Assembly: GCA_964448115.1 (NCBI GenBank) | Contig: CAYUVA010000001.1 | Location: 1-64,000 of the forward strand | DNA length: 64,000 nucleotides | DNA from: CAYUVA01 sp964448115 [NCBI: uncultured bacterium] | GTDB lineage: Bacteria > CAYUVA01 | Direction of reading: 5' to 3' | Shown here: positions 1 to 9,148 of the stretch, piece by piece | Position numbering within the stretch: position 1 is the stretch's first letter | How the letters are laid out: each line of letters starts with the position of its first letter | Program-made: the position numbers and the translations under genes | The notes under the pieces: model-generated | Told to the model about the DNA's origin: nothing | The model's input: only the letters and a program-made list of their open reading frames with translations | The model's database searches: none

Positions 1-2211
1 GATAGGTACGCGTTGCTGATCACCGCCTCGGTAAACGATATGAGAGGTACGCGGGTAAGCTCCACCGGATATGCCTCGGTCGGTATCATTGACCCGGTGG
101 GAAGCCAGAGCTATATCTCCTTGCATTACTATCCCAAGTCCCCGAAGGTGAGGGATGTGATCATATTGTTCGGGAGGATCTATCCTACCCCGATAGATCC
201 GCTATCAGAGAAGGTCACCATTAGCGCGGTCATGGATGGCGAGATTTACCAACAGCAGGCAGCGGTGGATCGCTTCGGCGCATATTACCTCGACATGAGA
301 CTTCCTGTTGCCGGTACCTTCGAGGTTGAGGCATCCTGGGATGGAGATGAGGTTTATGATCCTGATTCCTCTTTTCCGCTTACCATAACCGTGCAGAAGG
401 GGAAATCTTTCATAAGCCTCAATACCGACATAGAGCCGACGCAGACGCAAGGCAGCCTGTTCGGCAGGGTTTTTCCCCCACCGGCCAGTGGAAGCCCGGT
501 CAATATCTTCTACAGGTTCAGCAGCCTCGATGGCTCCATCGAGTACGACGGCTCAATAGAGGCATATACCGACATCAATACCACCACGCCAGCGCCGGGC
601 AGTTACCGGGTGTCATTCGATCTCGAGGATCTGCCAGTGCCCCAAGTGCCAGGTATCGTCAACGGCTTTGCATATTATCGGGGGAACCAGGATTATGAGG
701 ACTCGCGCAGCCGCATACTGTCCATACCCTGTAACCTGCCCGATGTCGGCAGGGCAATGGTGATAACCGGCTTCAGGGAGAACGCTGGGCAGAATCCATC
801 GGCGATAAATTATCTAGGCAACTATGTTTACCAGACCTTCAGGCTTCAAGGCTTCACCGACGGCGGCATATATTACTTAAGTAGTTTTTATCCTTCGGAT
901 CCAAGGCATGATGCGGTAACCACCTTGGCTGAGATAGACAAGGCGATAAGGGACTGGGCGGGAGGCTCGGTCTCGCCGCAAGTGCCATTGTACATCTACA
1001 TCAATGCGCCTACCGATCAGGATGGAGACTACCTGATCAACCAGGAGGAGACGCTAACTGCCGAGCATCTTGATGATTTGCTCGATGAACTGGTAAATGA
1101 TACTGGCTGTGAGGGGATCTATCTGTTCTTGGATGGTGATAATAGCGGGAATAACCTCCAGGCTCTTTGCGGAACCTATCGCTACCTGTTCAGCCTGGCA
1201 GGGATGGGTAACACAAACTACCTTGCGCAGGGGAAGGTGAGCCTTACCCGCTGGTTCTTCTCTTCTGTGCGCCAAAGAGAGAGCCTCGGCGAGATCGCAG
1301 CCCAGATCGCTTATCTTCTGAGCCAGATCGGAAGGTATATGAACATCAGCGAGCCTCTATTAGAGTCGTTCGAGGGCAATGATGACAACTGCATCCCCAA
1401 CCAGGCAAGCGATATCATAGTACTGCTCGACAAGTACATCGGCTATGCGGTCGGTTCTATGAACTTCGCGCCGTTGATAGAGGGCATTTCGCCCGCTGGT
1501 CATACAGAGACCTATCAGCACCGGAGCTTGATGCGCCGATCTAATGATCCCGACCGGGGCAAGGGAACACAAAACCCTCCGCCGGTGATAAAGACCTCAG
1601 GCACCGAGGGGATCTGGATTCGCTTCGCCGACTTCGAGCACCAGTATCAGCTCGGCAAAGAAGAGGTGCCGGCGCCGGAGCCATTTACCTTTATGGTAAA
1701 TCCGCACGGAGAGCTAAGCTCACTTGATGCTGCCTATCCGCCGATTCTGGTTGAGGATGATAGGTACCTCTACGAGTTACCCGGCAGTCTGTTCGACAGC
1801 GAGGGGATTTATCTATTCTTCAGCGCGTTGTCTGATAACGGGGATAATCTCTCCAACATCGGAATCACCGCTATTTATGCATCCAAGCCGAACAGCAAGC
1901 CGGCGGTGATGTTAGCTGGATATATGGACACCGCACTATCCTCCTCAAGTGGCGGCACTTTGAGTATGATAGCCATTTTCAGCGATGCCGATGGATACCA
2001 GGATCTGCACAGCGCTGAGATTTACTATCAGGGCGTTCCCACCGGCATCAGGATGGATATATGCTCAGCGGGAGCTTTGGGCATGGCTGTACTTGATCTT
2101 CAGATCCCTGCCGGACAGGCACCATTTGGCATTTATAATCTGGAGTGGACATGCCGCGACCTGCAAGGGGCGTTTAGCGACCGCTGGCCTTATCTATGGT
2201 CTGGGGATTGA
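1..2211 (+). CDS. Large surface protein, C13-like (catalytically dead) domain, partial 5' end
   Basis: The frame is open from base 1, so the gene probably begins upstream; a TTG at 13 is not a convincing start. The visible ~735 residues have beta-rich Ig-like segments at about 1-240. A region at about 245-470 has the layout of the C13 (legumain/caspase-like) domains of bacterial surface proteins: a start like AMVITG, then GGIYYLSS, TLAEIDKAIRDWAGG and LTAEHLDDLLDEL. The two places where that family has its catalytic His and Cys read LYIYINAPTDQDGD and YLFLDGDNSGN, so both are missing. The last ~100 residues (from about base 1897) are clearly similar to the C-terminus of the secreted protein at 22014-24737 and end in WPYL. 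It is probably secreted; the role is unknown. Domain calls are by eye. Confidence 0.75.
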   Translation, partial: DRYALLITASVNDMRGTRVSSTGYASVGIIDPVGSQSYISLHYYPKSPKVRDVIILFGRIYPTPIDPLSEKVTISAVMDGEIYQQQAAVDRFGAYYLDMRLPVAGTFEVEASWDGDEVYDPDSSFPLTITVQKGKSFISLNTDIEPTQTQGSLFGRVFPPPASGSPVNIFYRFSSLDGSIEYDGSIEAYTDINTTTPAPGSYRVSFDLEDLPVPQVPGIVNGFAYYRGNQDYEDSRSRILSIPCNLPDVGRAMVITGFRENAGQNPSAINYLGNYVYQTFRLQGFTDGGIYYLSSFYPSDPRHDAVTTLAEIDKAIRDWAGGSVSPQVPLYIYINAPTDQDGDYLINQEETLTAEHLDDLLDELVNDTGCEGIYLFLDGDNSGNNLQALCGTYRYLFSLAGMGNTNYLAQGKVSLTRWFFSSVRQRESLGEIAAQIAYLLSQIGRYMNISEPLLESFEGNDDNCIPNQASDIIVLLDKYIGYAVGSMNFAPLIEGISPAGHTETYQHRSLMRRSNDPDRGKGTQNPPPVIKTSGTEGIWIRFADFEHQYQLGKEEVPAPEPFTFMVNPHGELSSLDAAYPPILVEDDRYLYELPGSLFDSEGIYLFFSALSDNGDNLSNIGITAIYASKPNSKPAVMLAGYMDTALSSSSGGTLSMIAIFSDADGYQDLHSAEIYYQGVPTGIRMDICSAGALGMAVLDLQIPAGQAPFGIYNLEWTCRDLQGAFSDRWPYLWSGD

Positions 2212-2339
2212 TCCTTACATGAAACACAATGAAATTTTCAAACCTGACCTCAAGATCGGTTAGGTCCGTAATTCTATGTAATTTCGTCTTTCCAATCATT
2301 GTTTATATGATTCTAATCTCTGATGTCGAGGTGTAATTT

Positions 2340-2602
2340 TTATGGCTGTTCCGCTCTACCTATGAGCTTCCATATCAATTCCGCTGTTTTAGAGTGATCT
2401 TCCTTCATCTCATCATATTCGTATTCCACTGGAGGACCTGGTGGATAACGATCTTCTATATAATACCGTGATGCTTTTTCGCATAGATTTATATAACTAA
2501 GGATGAAATGCGGTTAAGTATAATCTTACTTGGCTGATATTCGCGCATTATTTTCTCGACCATATCGTTGAGCATCTCACGAATTTCTTTCTCATCGATC
2601 AC
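2340..2602 (-). pseudogene. Decayed MNT-HEPN toxin-antitoxin remnant
   Basis: Read on the minus strand, a GTG at 2602 with a following frame to 2489 gives a start typical of minimal nucleotidyltransferases (VIDEKEIREMLNDMVEKI, then EYQPSKIIL), but the expected GSxARG catalytic motif is gone and the frame stops. In another frame, 2489 to 2340 encodes CEKASRYYIEDRYPPG and further acidic and Lys-rich residues, resembling the end of a HEPN-domain partner. The two pieces are adjacent, in the natural order, and lack their middle, so an internal deletion and frameshift are the simplest reading. Family assignment rests on short similarity only. Confidence 0.5.
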
Positions 2603-2777
2603 ATCTTAGCCTCTACAAGCCTGGAAATATAGATAGTTTTGAATCTTCAATTATATTATAGAGATTCTATCCTTAAAAAATAAAACCTATGGCGCGCATA
2701 AATCGAGTTTGATTGAAACGCTCGTGGTTCTTACCAGGCTTGATTATCAAGCATAAAAGGGTAATACTTTACTCTTG

Positions 2778-3539
2778 ATGAAGGTAACATTCTTAGGTAC
2801 GGGGACCTCAGCCGGGATACCAGTAATCGGATGTAATTGCGATACTTGCACCTCAAGTAATCCTAAAAATAAACGTTTCCGAACCTCGATTGCGGTCGAA
2901 AACAATGGTAGAGTAATACTGGTCGATACCAGCACCGACCTTCGTATCCAGGCGCTAACCTTCGGTCTAAGGCGGATCGATTCCGTGTTTTTCACTCACC
3001 ATCATGCGGATCATACGCACGGCATCGATGACCTCCGTCCTTTCAACATCATCAAAGGTGAGCCTATCCAGTGTTATGGAGATAAGAAAACTCTTGGCGA
3101 GATTAGGTCTTCGTTTGGCTATATCTTCGATCGCAAACCCTGGGATAGCTGGAAGCCAACCCTTGAGTTGATCGAGATCGTACAACCGATATCGCTGTAT
3201 GACATGAAGATAACCCCGGTAGCGATCAAACACGGCTATGACACCATTTTAGGCTTCAGGTTCGACGATTTCGCTTACCTGACCGATTGCAGCTCCATCC
3301 CGGATGAATCCATGCCACTATTGGGAGATTTGAAGGTGCTTGTTCTTTCAGCGCTAAGGGATGAGCCCCCGCATCGAAATCACCTTACCTTGAAGCAGGC
3401 GGTATGCCTTGCCCAGAGGATCGCAGCCGGGCGAACCTATTTCATCCACATGACCCATAGCCTGGAGCACGAAAGCACCAACCGGATGCTCCCTCCAACC
3501 ATGGAACTTGCTTATGATGGATTGATATTAAACCTATGA
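2778..3539 (+). CDS. MBL-fold metal-dependent hydrolase, PhnP-like
   Basis: A 253-residue metallo-beta-lactamase fold protein. The N-terminus FLGTGTSAGIPVIGCNC is typical of the PhnP / phosphoribosyl cyclic phosphodiesterase group. The metal motif HHADHTHG lies near residue 75, with later metal ligands in TDCSS and the C-terminal HMTHSLEH. A CNCDTC cluster near residue 20 resembles the extra zinc site of PhnP proteins. The ATG at 2778 is preferred to the TTG three bases earlier. Only 7 bp separate it from the ABC transporter gene downstream, so it is probably co-transcribed. The true substrate is unknown; a cyclic phosphodiesterase or housekeeping hydrolase is the family expectation. Confidence 0.85.
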   Translation: MKVTFLGTGTSAGIPVIGCNCDTCTSSNPKNKRFRTSIAVENNGRVILVDTSTDLRIQALTFGLRRIDSVFFTHHHADHTHGIDDLRPFNIIKGEPIQCYGDKKTLGEIRSSFGYIFDRKPWDSWKPTLELIEIVQPISLYDMKITPVAIKHGYDTILGFRFDDFAYLTDCSSIPDESMPLLGDLKVLVLSALRDEPPHRNHLTLKQAVCLAQRIAAGRTYFIHMTHSLEHESTNRMLPPTMELAYDGLILNL

Positions 3540-3546
3540 GAAAGAG

Positions 3547-4266
3547 ATGATCCAGGTAAGCAAAGTAAAGAAATATCTTGGCGCCAAGGAGGTTATAAAA
3601 GGGATATCCTTCGGGGCTGAACAGGGGCAGATACTGGGATTGCTGGGACCTAATGGCGCCGGCAAGACCACGCTTTTGAGGCTGCTTGCCGGCTACTTTT
3701 ATCCAGATCAGGGCGAGATCATCATCGGGGAACGCTCATACAAGAAAAATCCACGACAATTCAGGGACCTGGTCGGGTATCTTGCGGAGAACCCGTCGCT
3801 TTATTCTGATATGACTGTCCAGGGCATCATATATTACTTTGCTAGGCTCGCTGGACTGAAAAGGAACCATGCCAGGAATCGCTGCCAGGAGCTAGTAGAA
3901 CGCCTTGATCTCGAGACCTGGCGCAAGCGACCTATCTTCAAGCTCTCCCGAGGCACCAGGCAGAGGGTCGCTTTAGCTATTGCCTTGGTAAACGATCCGC
4001 CTGTGCTTTTGCTCGATGAGCCGACCACGGGACTCGACCCCTTGCAGGTTCAGCAGTTCAGAAAACTACTTTTGAGCCTGCAAAAAAGTAAGACCATAGT
4101 ATTCTCCACACATATTCTCGACGAGGTGGCTAGGATTTGCGATCATGCCCTTATCATCGACCAGGGAGATCTGATTGGAGAGCTTAGCGCAGAGGAGATC
4201 GAATCCAACAAGCTCGAAGAGTTATTCCTGGAAAGACTGCGCGCCAAGGGGATGAGACGGGAATGA
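3547..4266 (+). CDS. ABC transporter ATP-binding protein (GldA-like)
   Basis: A 239-residue ABC ATPase. Visible motifs are Walker A GPNGAGKTT near residue 33, signature LSRGTRQR near 135 (a variant of LSGGQ), Walker B LLLDEP near 155 and the H-loop STHILDE near 187. The gene overlaps the following permease by 4 bp (ATGA), and a GldG-like protein follows, the arrangement seen for GldA-GldF-GldG type exporters. It should energise the ABC-2 permease encoded next. The cargo is unknown. The same three-part set is widespread outside gliding bacteria, so gliding should not be inferred. Confidence 0.9.
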   Translation: MIQVSKVKKYLGAKEVIKGISFGAEQGQILGLLGPNGAGKTTLLRLLAGYFYPDQGEIIIGERSYKKNPRQFRDLVGYLAENPSLYSDMTVQGIIYYFARLAGLKRNHARNRCQELVERLDLETWRKRPIFKLSRGTRQRVALAIALVNDPPVLLLDEPTTGLDPLQVQQFRKLLLSLQKSKTIVFSTHILDEVARICDHALIIDQGDLIGELSAEEIESNKLEELFLERLRAKGMRRE

Positions 4267-4979
4267 GCAGAGCGATGCTGATCGCCAGAAGGGAGCTTAC
4301 CTCCATGGCGACCTCTCCTTATTATCTGCTCGTTTCTGCTCTGTTCTTCTTCGTTTGCGGCATCTTCTTTTCACTGCTAGTATTCTATGGTTCCTCGACC
4401 GATCTGAGGGATCTATACCTGCATGTTAATCTGATCATCCTGCTTTTGACTCCCATCATCTCGACTCGGCTTATCACCCAGGAGGTCAGCTCCGGCACTT
4501 TCGAATTCCTATTCACCTCGAGCGCGAGCGAATGGGAGATCTTGCTCGGGAAATATACAGCCGGTTCAATATTCTTGAGCCTCCTTAGTATATTGACCGG
4601 ATTTTATCCATTTTTGCTTACCGTCTATGCCCAGTTTCCATTGGACATTAACCCGGTGCTAACTGCCCATGTCGGCTTGATCCTGTGGTCTTTTGCATAT
4701 ATGAGCGTCGGTGTATTCACCTCCTGCATCTCTAGAAGCCAGGTGCTTGCCGCGGTTTCTGGGTTCGCGATGCTGCTTTTGTTCATCATGTTCGACTACA
4801 TCGGGGATCTTCTTAAGGTGCCTTACAAATGGGTGGTTAGATACCTCTCCCTGTGGCTGCACTACGAGGGCTTTGCCAAGGGGCTGATCGATCTGAGAAA
4901 CCTGTTGTACCCGATCAGTGTGATCATGGTGTTTTTATTTTTGGGATATGCAAGCCTGTTGAGGAAGCGATGGGGCTGA
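4263..4979 (+). CDS. ABC-2 family permease (GldF-like)
   Basis: A 238-residue integral membrane protein with about six hydrophobic segments, starting with MSRAMLIARRELTSMATSPYYLL, a typical ABC-2 permease opening in which a cytoplasmic helix precedes the first membrane span. It overlaps the ATPase gene by 4 bp and the GldG-like gene by 10 bp, which indicates tight translational coupling. It should form the membrane channel of the exporter. Assignment to the GldF branch is from gene order rather than from a unique motif. Confidence 0.85.
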   Translation: MSRAMLIARRELTSMATSPYYLLVSALFFFVCGIFFSLLVFYGSSTDLRDLYLHVNLIILLLTPIISTRLITQEVSSGTFEFLFTSSASEWEILLGKYTAGSIFLSLLSILTGFYPFLLTVYAQFPLDINPVLTAHVGLILWSFAYMSVGVFTSCISRSQVLAAVSGFAMLLLFIMFDYIGDLLKVPYKWVVRYLSLWLHYEGFAKGLIDLRNLLYPISVIMVFLFLGYASLLRKRWG

Positions 4980-6304
4980 GAACAAGCATAAATCTATGCA
5001 TAAGCGTATTTTTGCTTGTCTTAATCCTGGCTGGGATAAATCTTATCGCCACCATGCACCAGGTGCGCTATGACTTCACTAGGAACGATATTTTCTCCCT
5101 GAGTGATTATACCAAGAATGTATTGTCTCGGCTGGATAATAGCGACATCCGCTTGACCTTTTATTGCTTCTTCGAGGAGGGCGATGCATTGAAACAGGAG
5201 GCAGAGGATCTGCTCAGCGAGTACGATCGCATCTGTTCAAATATCAAGCTTCGTTGCATCGACCCCACCATGGAGCCGGGCATAGCCGCCAGGTTCAATG
5301 TAACCGAGAAGCGGGCAGTCATCCTGAGCGATCGCAAGACATATCGCAGCGCACTTAACCTATCCGAGCTGGAATACACCCGACTCATCTTGAGATACCT
5401 GGAGCCGACCCCCAAAAAGATATATTTCACTAGTGGGCACGGCGAGTACGAGATAGATGAGAAAAGCGAATCCGGCTACAGTTATACGCTGGCTAATGCG
5501 GCTTGCCAGGCTTATGGATACCAGGTGTCCAAACTGCTATTATTCCGAGAACCCTTAATTCCCAAGAATGCCAGTTGCTTGATCATCCCCGGGGCTAAAA
5601 CCAGGTTCACCGAGGCGGAAATGCAAGCAGTGAAAGACTATATCAATCGTGGTGGCAGTATTCTAATCATGCTAGAGCCGCCCCCTTGTCCATCTTTTAA
5701 TGAGATCCTAAGCCTGTTCGGCATTCAGAGTGGGTTAAGCATGTTGATCGACGCAGAGAGTCACCTTGCCAAGGACGAGCTGACCCCGCTGCAAAGCAGC
5801 TATATAAGCCATCATATAACCCGCAACCTGGGCATGACCTTCTTTCCCACAGCTCGTCCACTGTTCACCATGAAGGACAATCCAGCGGGATCTCATCCAT
5901 TGATATTAGCGCAAAGCTCGAAAAGTAGCTGGGGCGAGAAGGATTTCAACATTATACGCTTCGACCTCGATGTTGATACGCTTGGCCCCATGGGCATGAT
6001 CGCAATATCAACCCTTGAGCTTCCAGGAAGCAAAAAATCGAGGTTGGTTGCCTTATGCGACAGCGATTTTTGCACCGACGGTTGTTTCACTAATTACTCG
6101 AACGGAATGCTGTTTTTGGGAGCGGTAGCTTGGCTGACCTCCAACGATGAACTCTTAGAGCATATACCTCAATCTCCGACACCGAAGCTGATAGTTCTGC
6201 CAAATAAGATCTTGAAATCTGTGATAATCTCATCTATATTTACATTACCAGGCTTGATGATAGGCTTGGCGATAATAGCCTGGTTAATTCGCAGAAGCAG
6301 GTAG
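4970..6304 (+). CDS. GldG-like ABC-associated extracytoplasmic protein
   Basis: The start is set at ATG 4970 (MGLRTSINLCIS), which overlaps the permease stop by 10 bp; a longer reading frame upstream lies inside the permease gene. The product has 444 residues: one N-terminal membrane span at about 7-29, a long outer domain containing KIYFTSGHGE and the DYINRGGSILIMLEPP stretch typical of the GldG / ABC-associated family, and a second membrane span near the C-terminus followed by RRSR. It is therefore anchored at both ends with the bulk outside the cytoplasm. It presumably works with the two preceding ABC genes; the molecular role is unproven in the family. Confidence 0.8.
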   Translation: MGLRTSINLCISVFLLVLILAGINLIATMHQVRYDFTRNDIFSLSDYTKNVLSRLDNSDIRLTFYCFFEEGDALKQEAEDLLSEYDRICSNIKLRCIDPTMEPGIAARFNVTEKRAVILSDRKTYRSALNLSELEYTRLILRYLEPTPKKIYFTSGHGEYEIDEKSESGYSYTLANAACQAYGYQVSKLLLFREPLIPKNASCLIIPGAKTRFTEAEMQAVKDYINRGGSILIMLEPPPCPSFNEILSLFGIQSGLSMLIDAESHLAKDELTPLQSSYISHHITRNLGMTFFPTARPLFTMKDNPAGSHPLILAQSSKSSWGEKDFNIIRFDLDVDTLGPMGMIAISTLELPGSKKSRLVALCDSDFCTDGCFTNYSNGMLFLGAVAWLTSNDELLEHIPQSPTPKLIVLPNKILKSVIISSIFTLPGLMIGLAIIAWLIRRSR

Positions 6305-6314
6305 GCAGGATATC

Positions 6315-7442
6315 ATGTCCAACGAGGTAAAAGAGGAGAGCACATCACCTGTCGATCTGTTCGATGATGTAGTAACCCCGATACTTCATAGTCTCCTGGT
6401 CAACGATCTACCAGCGATACGCAGGGAGGCGCTGGTCGCACTAGGCAAGGTGGCTACCGAACAGAGCCTCGATCTATTGCTTCATATCGCCGGGAGCTTC
6501 GATAGCGACCTGCGCTCTTATGGTTGTTATGCTCTCGGTTTCTTCGGTTCAGCTCGTGCCAAACCCATATTACACGAGGCGATCAAGGAGGAATATGATA
6601 TTTATCTAGTCTTTGCTGCTGCGGAAAGCCTTACCAGGCTGGACGATCCCTGCGGCTTGGATTATCTGTTGGAGGGACTTGACAGAAAAGGCATAAAAAG
6701 ACGAATAAAAACAATCAAGGTACTCGGTGAGCTTGGACAAGAGAAGCTGATCGAGGTGGATATACTGAAGCGACTGCGAGAGCTGTTGCACATAGAGTGC
6801 TACGAGCAGGTGCGAAAAGAGATCGTCCGTAGCCTCGGAAAGATCGGAACAAACCAGGCAGCAAATATATTGATTGAAGCCCTGGATGATGAGGACATGA
6901 ATGTCAAATCCGAGGCGGCGTTATGGCTGGGCAGGATCGGGGATTCGCGACAACGAGCGACCCTATTAAAGATCGCTTATAAGAAGAACCTCGCGGGAAT
7001 AACCGCAACCGGTGGGTTGCTCAATGATGATCAAAATAAAGCCTTTGAGTTTCTTAATAAACTCAAGAAAGGCAAAGATCCGCTGCTATCATTTTACTGC
7101 GATAAGATTTTACTCGAATTCGGGATGGGAAAAGACCTGAAAAGACTGAAAAGATATATTGACAATCAACGGTTCTACTACAACGCCCTTGAGGCTCTAA
7201 AGGAGTTATCCAGCCCTGATCTTAGCGATGAGCTGAAGGGAATGTGCACCAATGAAGATCCAGCTATCTCCCTAGCCGCCTATCAAGGACTGGTAAACAT
7301 CTACATCAATAATCCTTCGAGCAGCGCTCTTATGGAGATGCTTTCCTGGGTTAAAAACGACTCGCCAGAGGTAAGACTCCTTGCCACAAAGGCAATCGGC
7401 GATCTCTCATACACGATTCGTCGCCAGGTAACATCCCCTTGA
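6315..7442 (+). CDS. HEAT-repeat protein
   Basis: A 375-residue soluble, all-helical protein. It consists of repeated ~30-residue helical pairs such as AIRREALVALGKVA, DLRSYGCYALGFFG, QVRKEIVRSLGKIG, NVKSEAALWLGRIG and EVRLLATKAIGDLS, which fit PBS-lyase/HEAT repeats. No catalytic motif is seen, so it is likely a binding or scaffold protein. It begins 10 bp after the GldG-like gene and its stop overlaps the next start (TGATG), placing it in the same operon. A regulatory or assembly role for the ABC complex is inference. Confidence 0.8.
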   Translation: MSNEVKEESTSPVDLFDDVVTPILHSLLVNDLPAIRREALVALGKVATEQSLDLLLHIAGSFDSDLRSYGCYALGFFGSARAKPILHEAIKEEYDIYLVFAAAESLTRLDDPCGLDYLLEGLDRKGIKRRIKTIKVLGELGQEKLIEVDILKRLRELLHIECYEQVRKEIVRSLGKIGTNQAANILIEALDDEDMNVKSEAALWLGRIGDSRQRATLLKIAYKKNLAGITATGGLLNDDQNKAFEFLNKLKKGKDPLLSFYCDKILLEFGMGKDLKRLKRYIDNQRFYYNALEALKELSSPDLSDELKGMCTNEDPAISLAAYQGLVNIYINNPSSSALMEMLSWVKNDSPEVRLLATKAIGDLSYTIRRQVTSP

Positions 7443-9037
7443 TGCCATCAAGACACCTCCAAAAGGATCGAGCATCCGTAGTCAATCATGCGATATTGCT
7501 TGCAATATTATCGCTTGCTGCATATCTGCGGATCTACGGCTTGGATCTTATAGAGTTCAAGGCTGATGAGGCAGATACCCTGCTCAGGGTGCAGGCTATT
7601 TATGAGGGCAAAGGTTTTGAATACTTGGGTGCGGAGCTTATAGTCGATGCTCGATTGCCTTCTTCATTGTATTATTACATATTGCTCATACCACGGGTAA
7701 TAAGTGGTGATCCAAGAGTGTTCACCCTGTTCATCGCCCTTTTCAATATAGCCTCGGTTTACCTTGTTTACATTTTAGCCTTATGCATCTACAACCATAG
7801 ATTCACCGGGCTGCTGGCAGCAGCCATTTATAGCTCACTACCCTGGGCGGTGCTTTTTTCGAGAAAGATCTGGAATCCGGAGCTGGTGCCCTTCTTCGTT
7901 ATACTAGCCATGATCTGGCTAATAAAGGGTGCAAGGCAGAGAACAGGGCACCTGGCGATGCCATCGGTCTTGTCGATGCTCATCGCCCTGAATCTGCATC
8001 CGTCCATGCTGAATGTGCTCCCGGTTTACCTGGTGATGTTGATCGCGTTCAGCAAAAGGGTGGGAAGAAGATGGGTAATCATGAGCTTGGTGATCGCACT
8101 ATTTTTACAAGCCGCAATATTTATTCCCGATCTGGTCAACGGTGCTGAAAATACAAAAGCCTTAATCAGTGGACTATTCGTCAAGGGTGGAGAATTCGTG
8201 CCCCGCTGGGAGGGGATCGACTCCATGATGAGATTTCTCAGTGCTGATGGAATCTCCAGCATCATAGCGGGTAACCAGATGAGTGGATTCTTTTTCTCAA
8301 AGGCTTATATCACCCTCTGGAAACTCATCTTTTTACTATCTATTCTGTGGGGGTCATTCGAGGGATATGCATATCTCAAGTATGGTAAGCAAAGATCCTC
8401 GACTGATGAAGACCAACTAGGTAACCAGCTCGGCTTTTTTGTTTTTTTATGGCTGATTGTACCGGTATTCATTAACTGCCTGATCAGGGATTTCGTAGCT
8501 CTGCACTATAACCTGCCAGCGATACCGGCAGCTATGCTGCTGATGGGAAGGGCATCTGCTGCGCCAATAAAGGCGCTATCAAATACAAGATACAAGATCA
8601 TCGGGACCGTAACCGGTGTGATAATCCTTGTCGCTGTAGCTTTGAACGCAATGTTAATAATCGAGTTGGCTCACTTTCTAGATGCCAGCGGTGGAGTTGC
8701 CGGCAGCTACTATCGAAATTACGGCACCATTTACAGGCACAAGGCTGATGCAACTAGCTTCATTGTCGAGCTGGCTTGCATGAAAAAAGCGAAAATGATA
8801 GTCAGCCATAGCTTCAGGTTTGACTCCCCGCCTAGAAAGGAATATCAATACCTTCTGGATTACTACCTTGCCAGAAAGGGGGATGATTGCCTGCCTCAAG
8901 GTAACCTAAGATTAGGCTTTGTTATCATAAACACCCATTATTCCCAGCTTTCAGAGGCTCAAGAAATGCAGTTGTCTGATATTACATGCGCCACCTTCGG
9001 ACCTGTTCGAGTCTATTATTTCCCCTTGCAGCAGTAG
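7442..9037 (+). CDS. Membrane glycosyltransferase, GT39/ArnT-like
   Basis: A 531-residue protein with about ten membrane spans. The first periplasmic loop carries the acidic motif EFKADEADT near residue 40, the position of the catalytic Asp in the PMT/ArnT-type (GT-C fold) glycosyltransferases that use polyprenyl-phosphate sugars. The HPSMLNVLPVYL segment and the small C-terminal periplasmic domain fit the same family. It would transfer a sugar to a lipid or protein on the outer face of the inner membrane. ATG 7442 is chosen over the TTG at 7439 and overlaps the upstream stop. The acceptor is unknown. Confidence 0.75.
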   Translation: MPSRHLQKDRASVVNHAILLAILSLAAYLRIYGLDLIEFKADEADTLLRVQAIYEGKGFEYLGAELIVDARLPSSLYYYILLIPRVISGDPRVFTLFIALFNIASVYLVYILALCIYNHRFTGLLAAAIYSSLPWAVLFSRKIWNPELVPFFVILAMIWLIKGARQRTGHLAMPSVLSMLIALNLHPSMLNVLPVYLVMLIAFSKRVGRRWVIMSLVIALFLQAAIFIPDLVNGAENTKALISGLFVKGGEFVPRWEGIDSMMRFLSADGISSIIAGNQMSGFFFSKAYITLWKLIFLLSILWGSFEGYAYLKYGKQRSSTDEDQLGNQLGFFVFLWLIVPVFINCLIRDFVALHYNLPAIPAAMLLMGRASAAPIKALSNTRYKIIGTVTGVIILVAVALNAMLIIELAHFLDASGGVAGSYYRNYGTIYRHKADATSFIVELACMKKAKMIVSHSFRFDSPPRKEYQYLLDYYLARKGDDCLPQGNLRLGFVIINTHYSQLSEAQEMQLSDITCATFGPVRVYYFPLQQ

Positions 9038-9148
9038 GCAGCATTAAACATAGATTATTCCTCTTGCGACTAGTTTTCATCAATCACAGCAGAGATAAAG
9101 GCAGCCCTATAGCAAGGTTGTCATCGGATCTATATTTTATTATAATTT

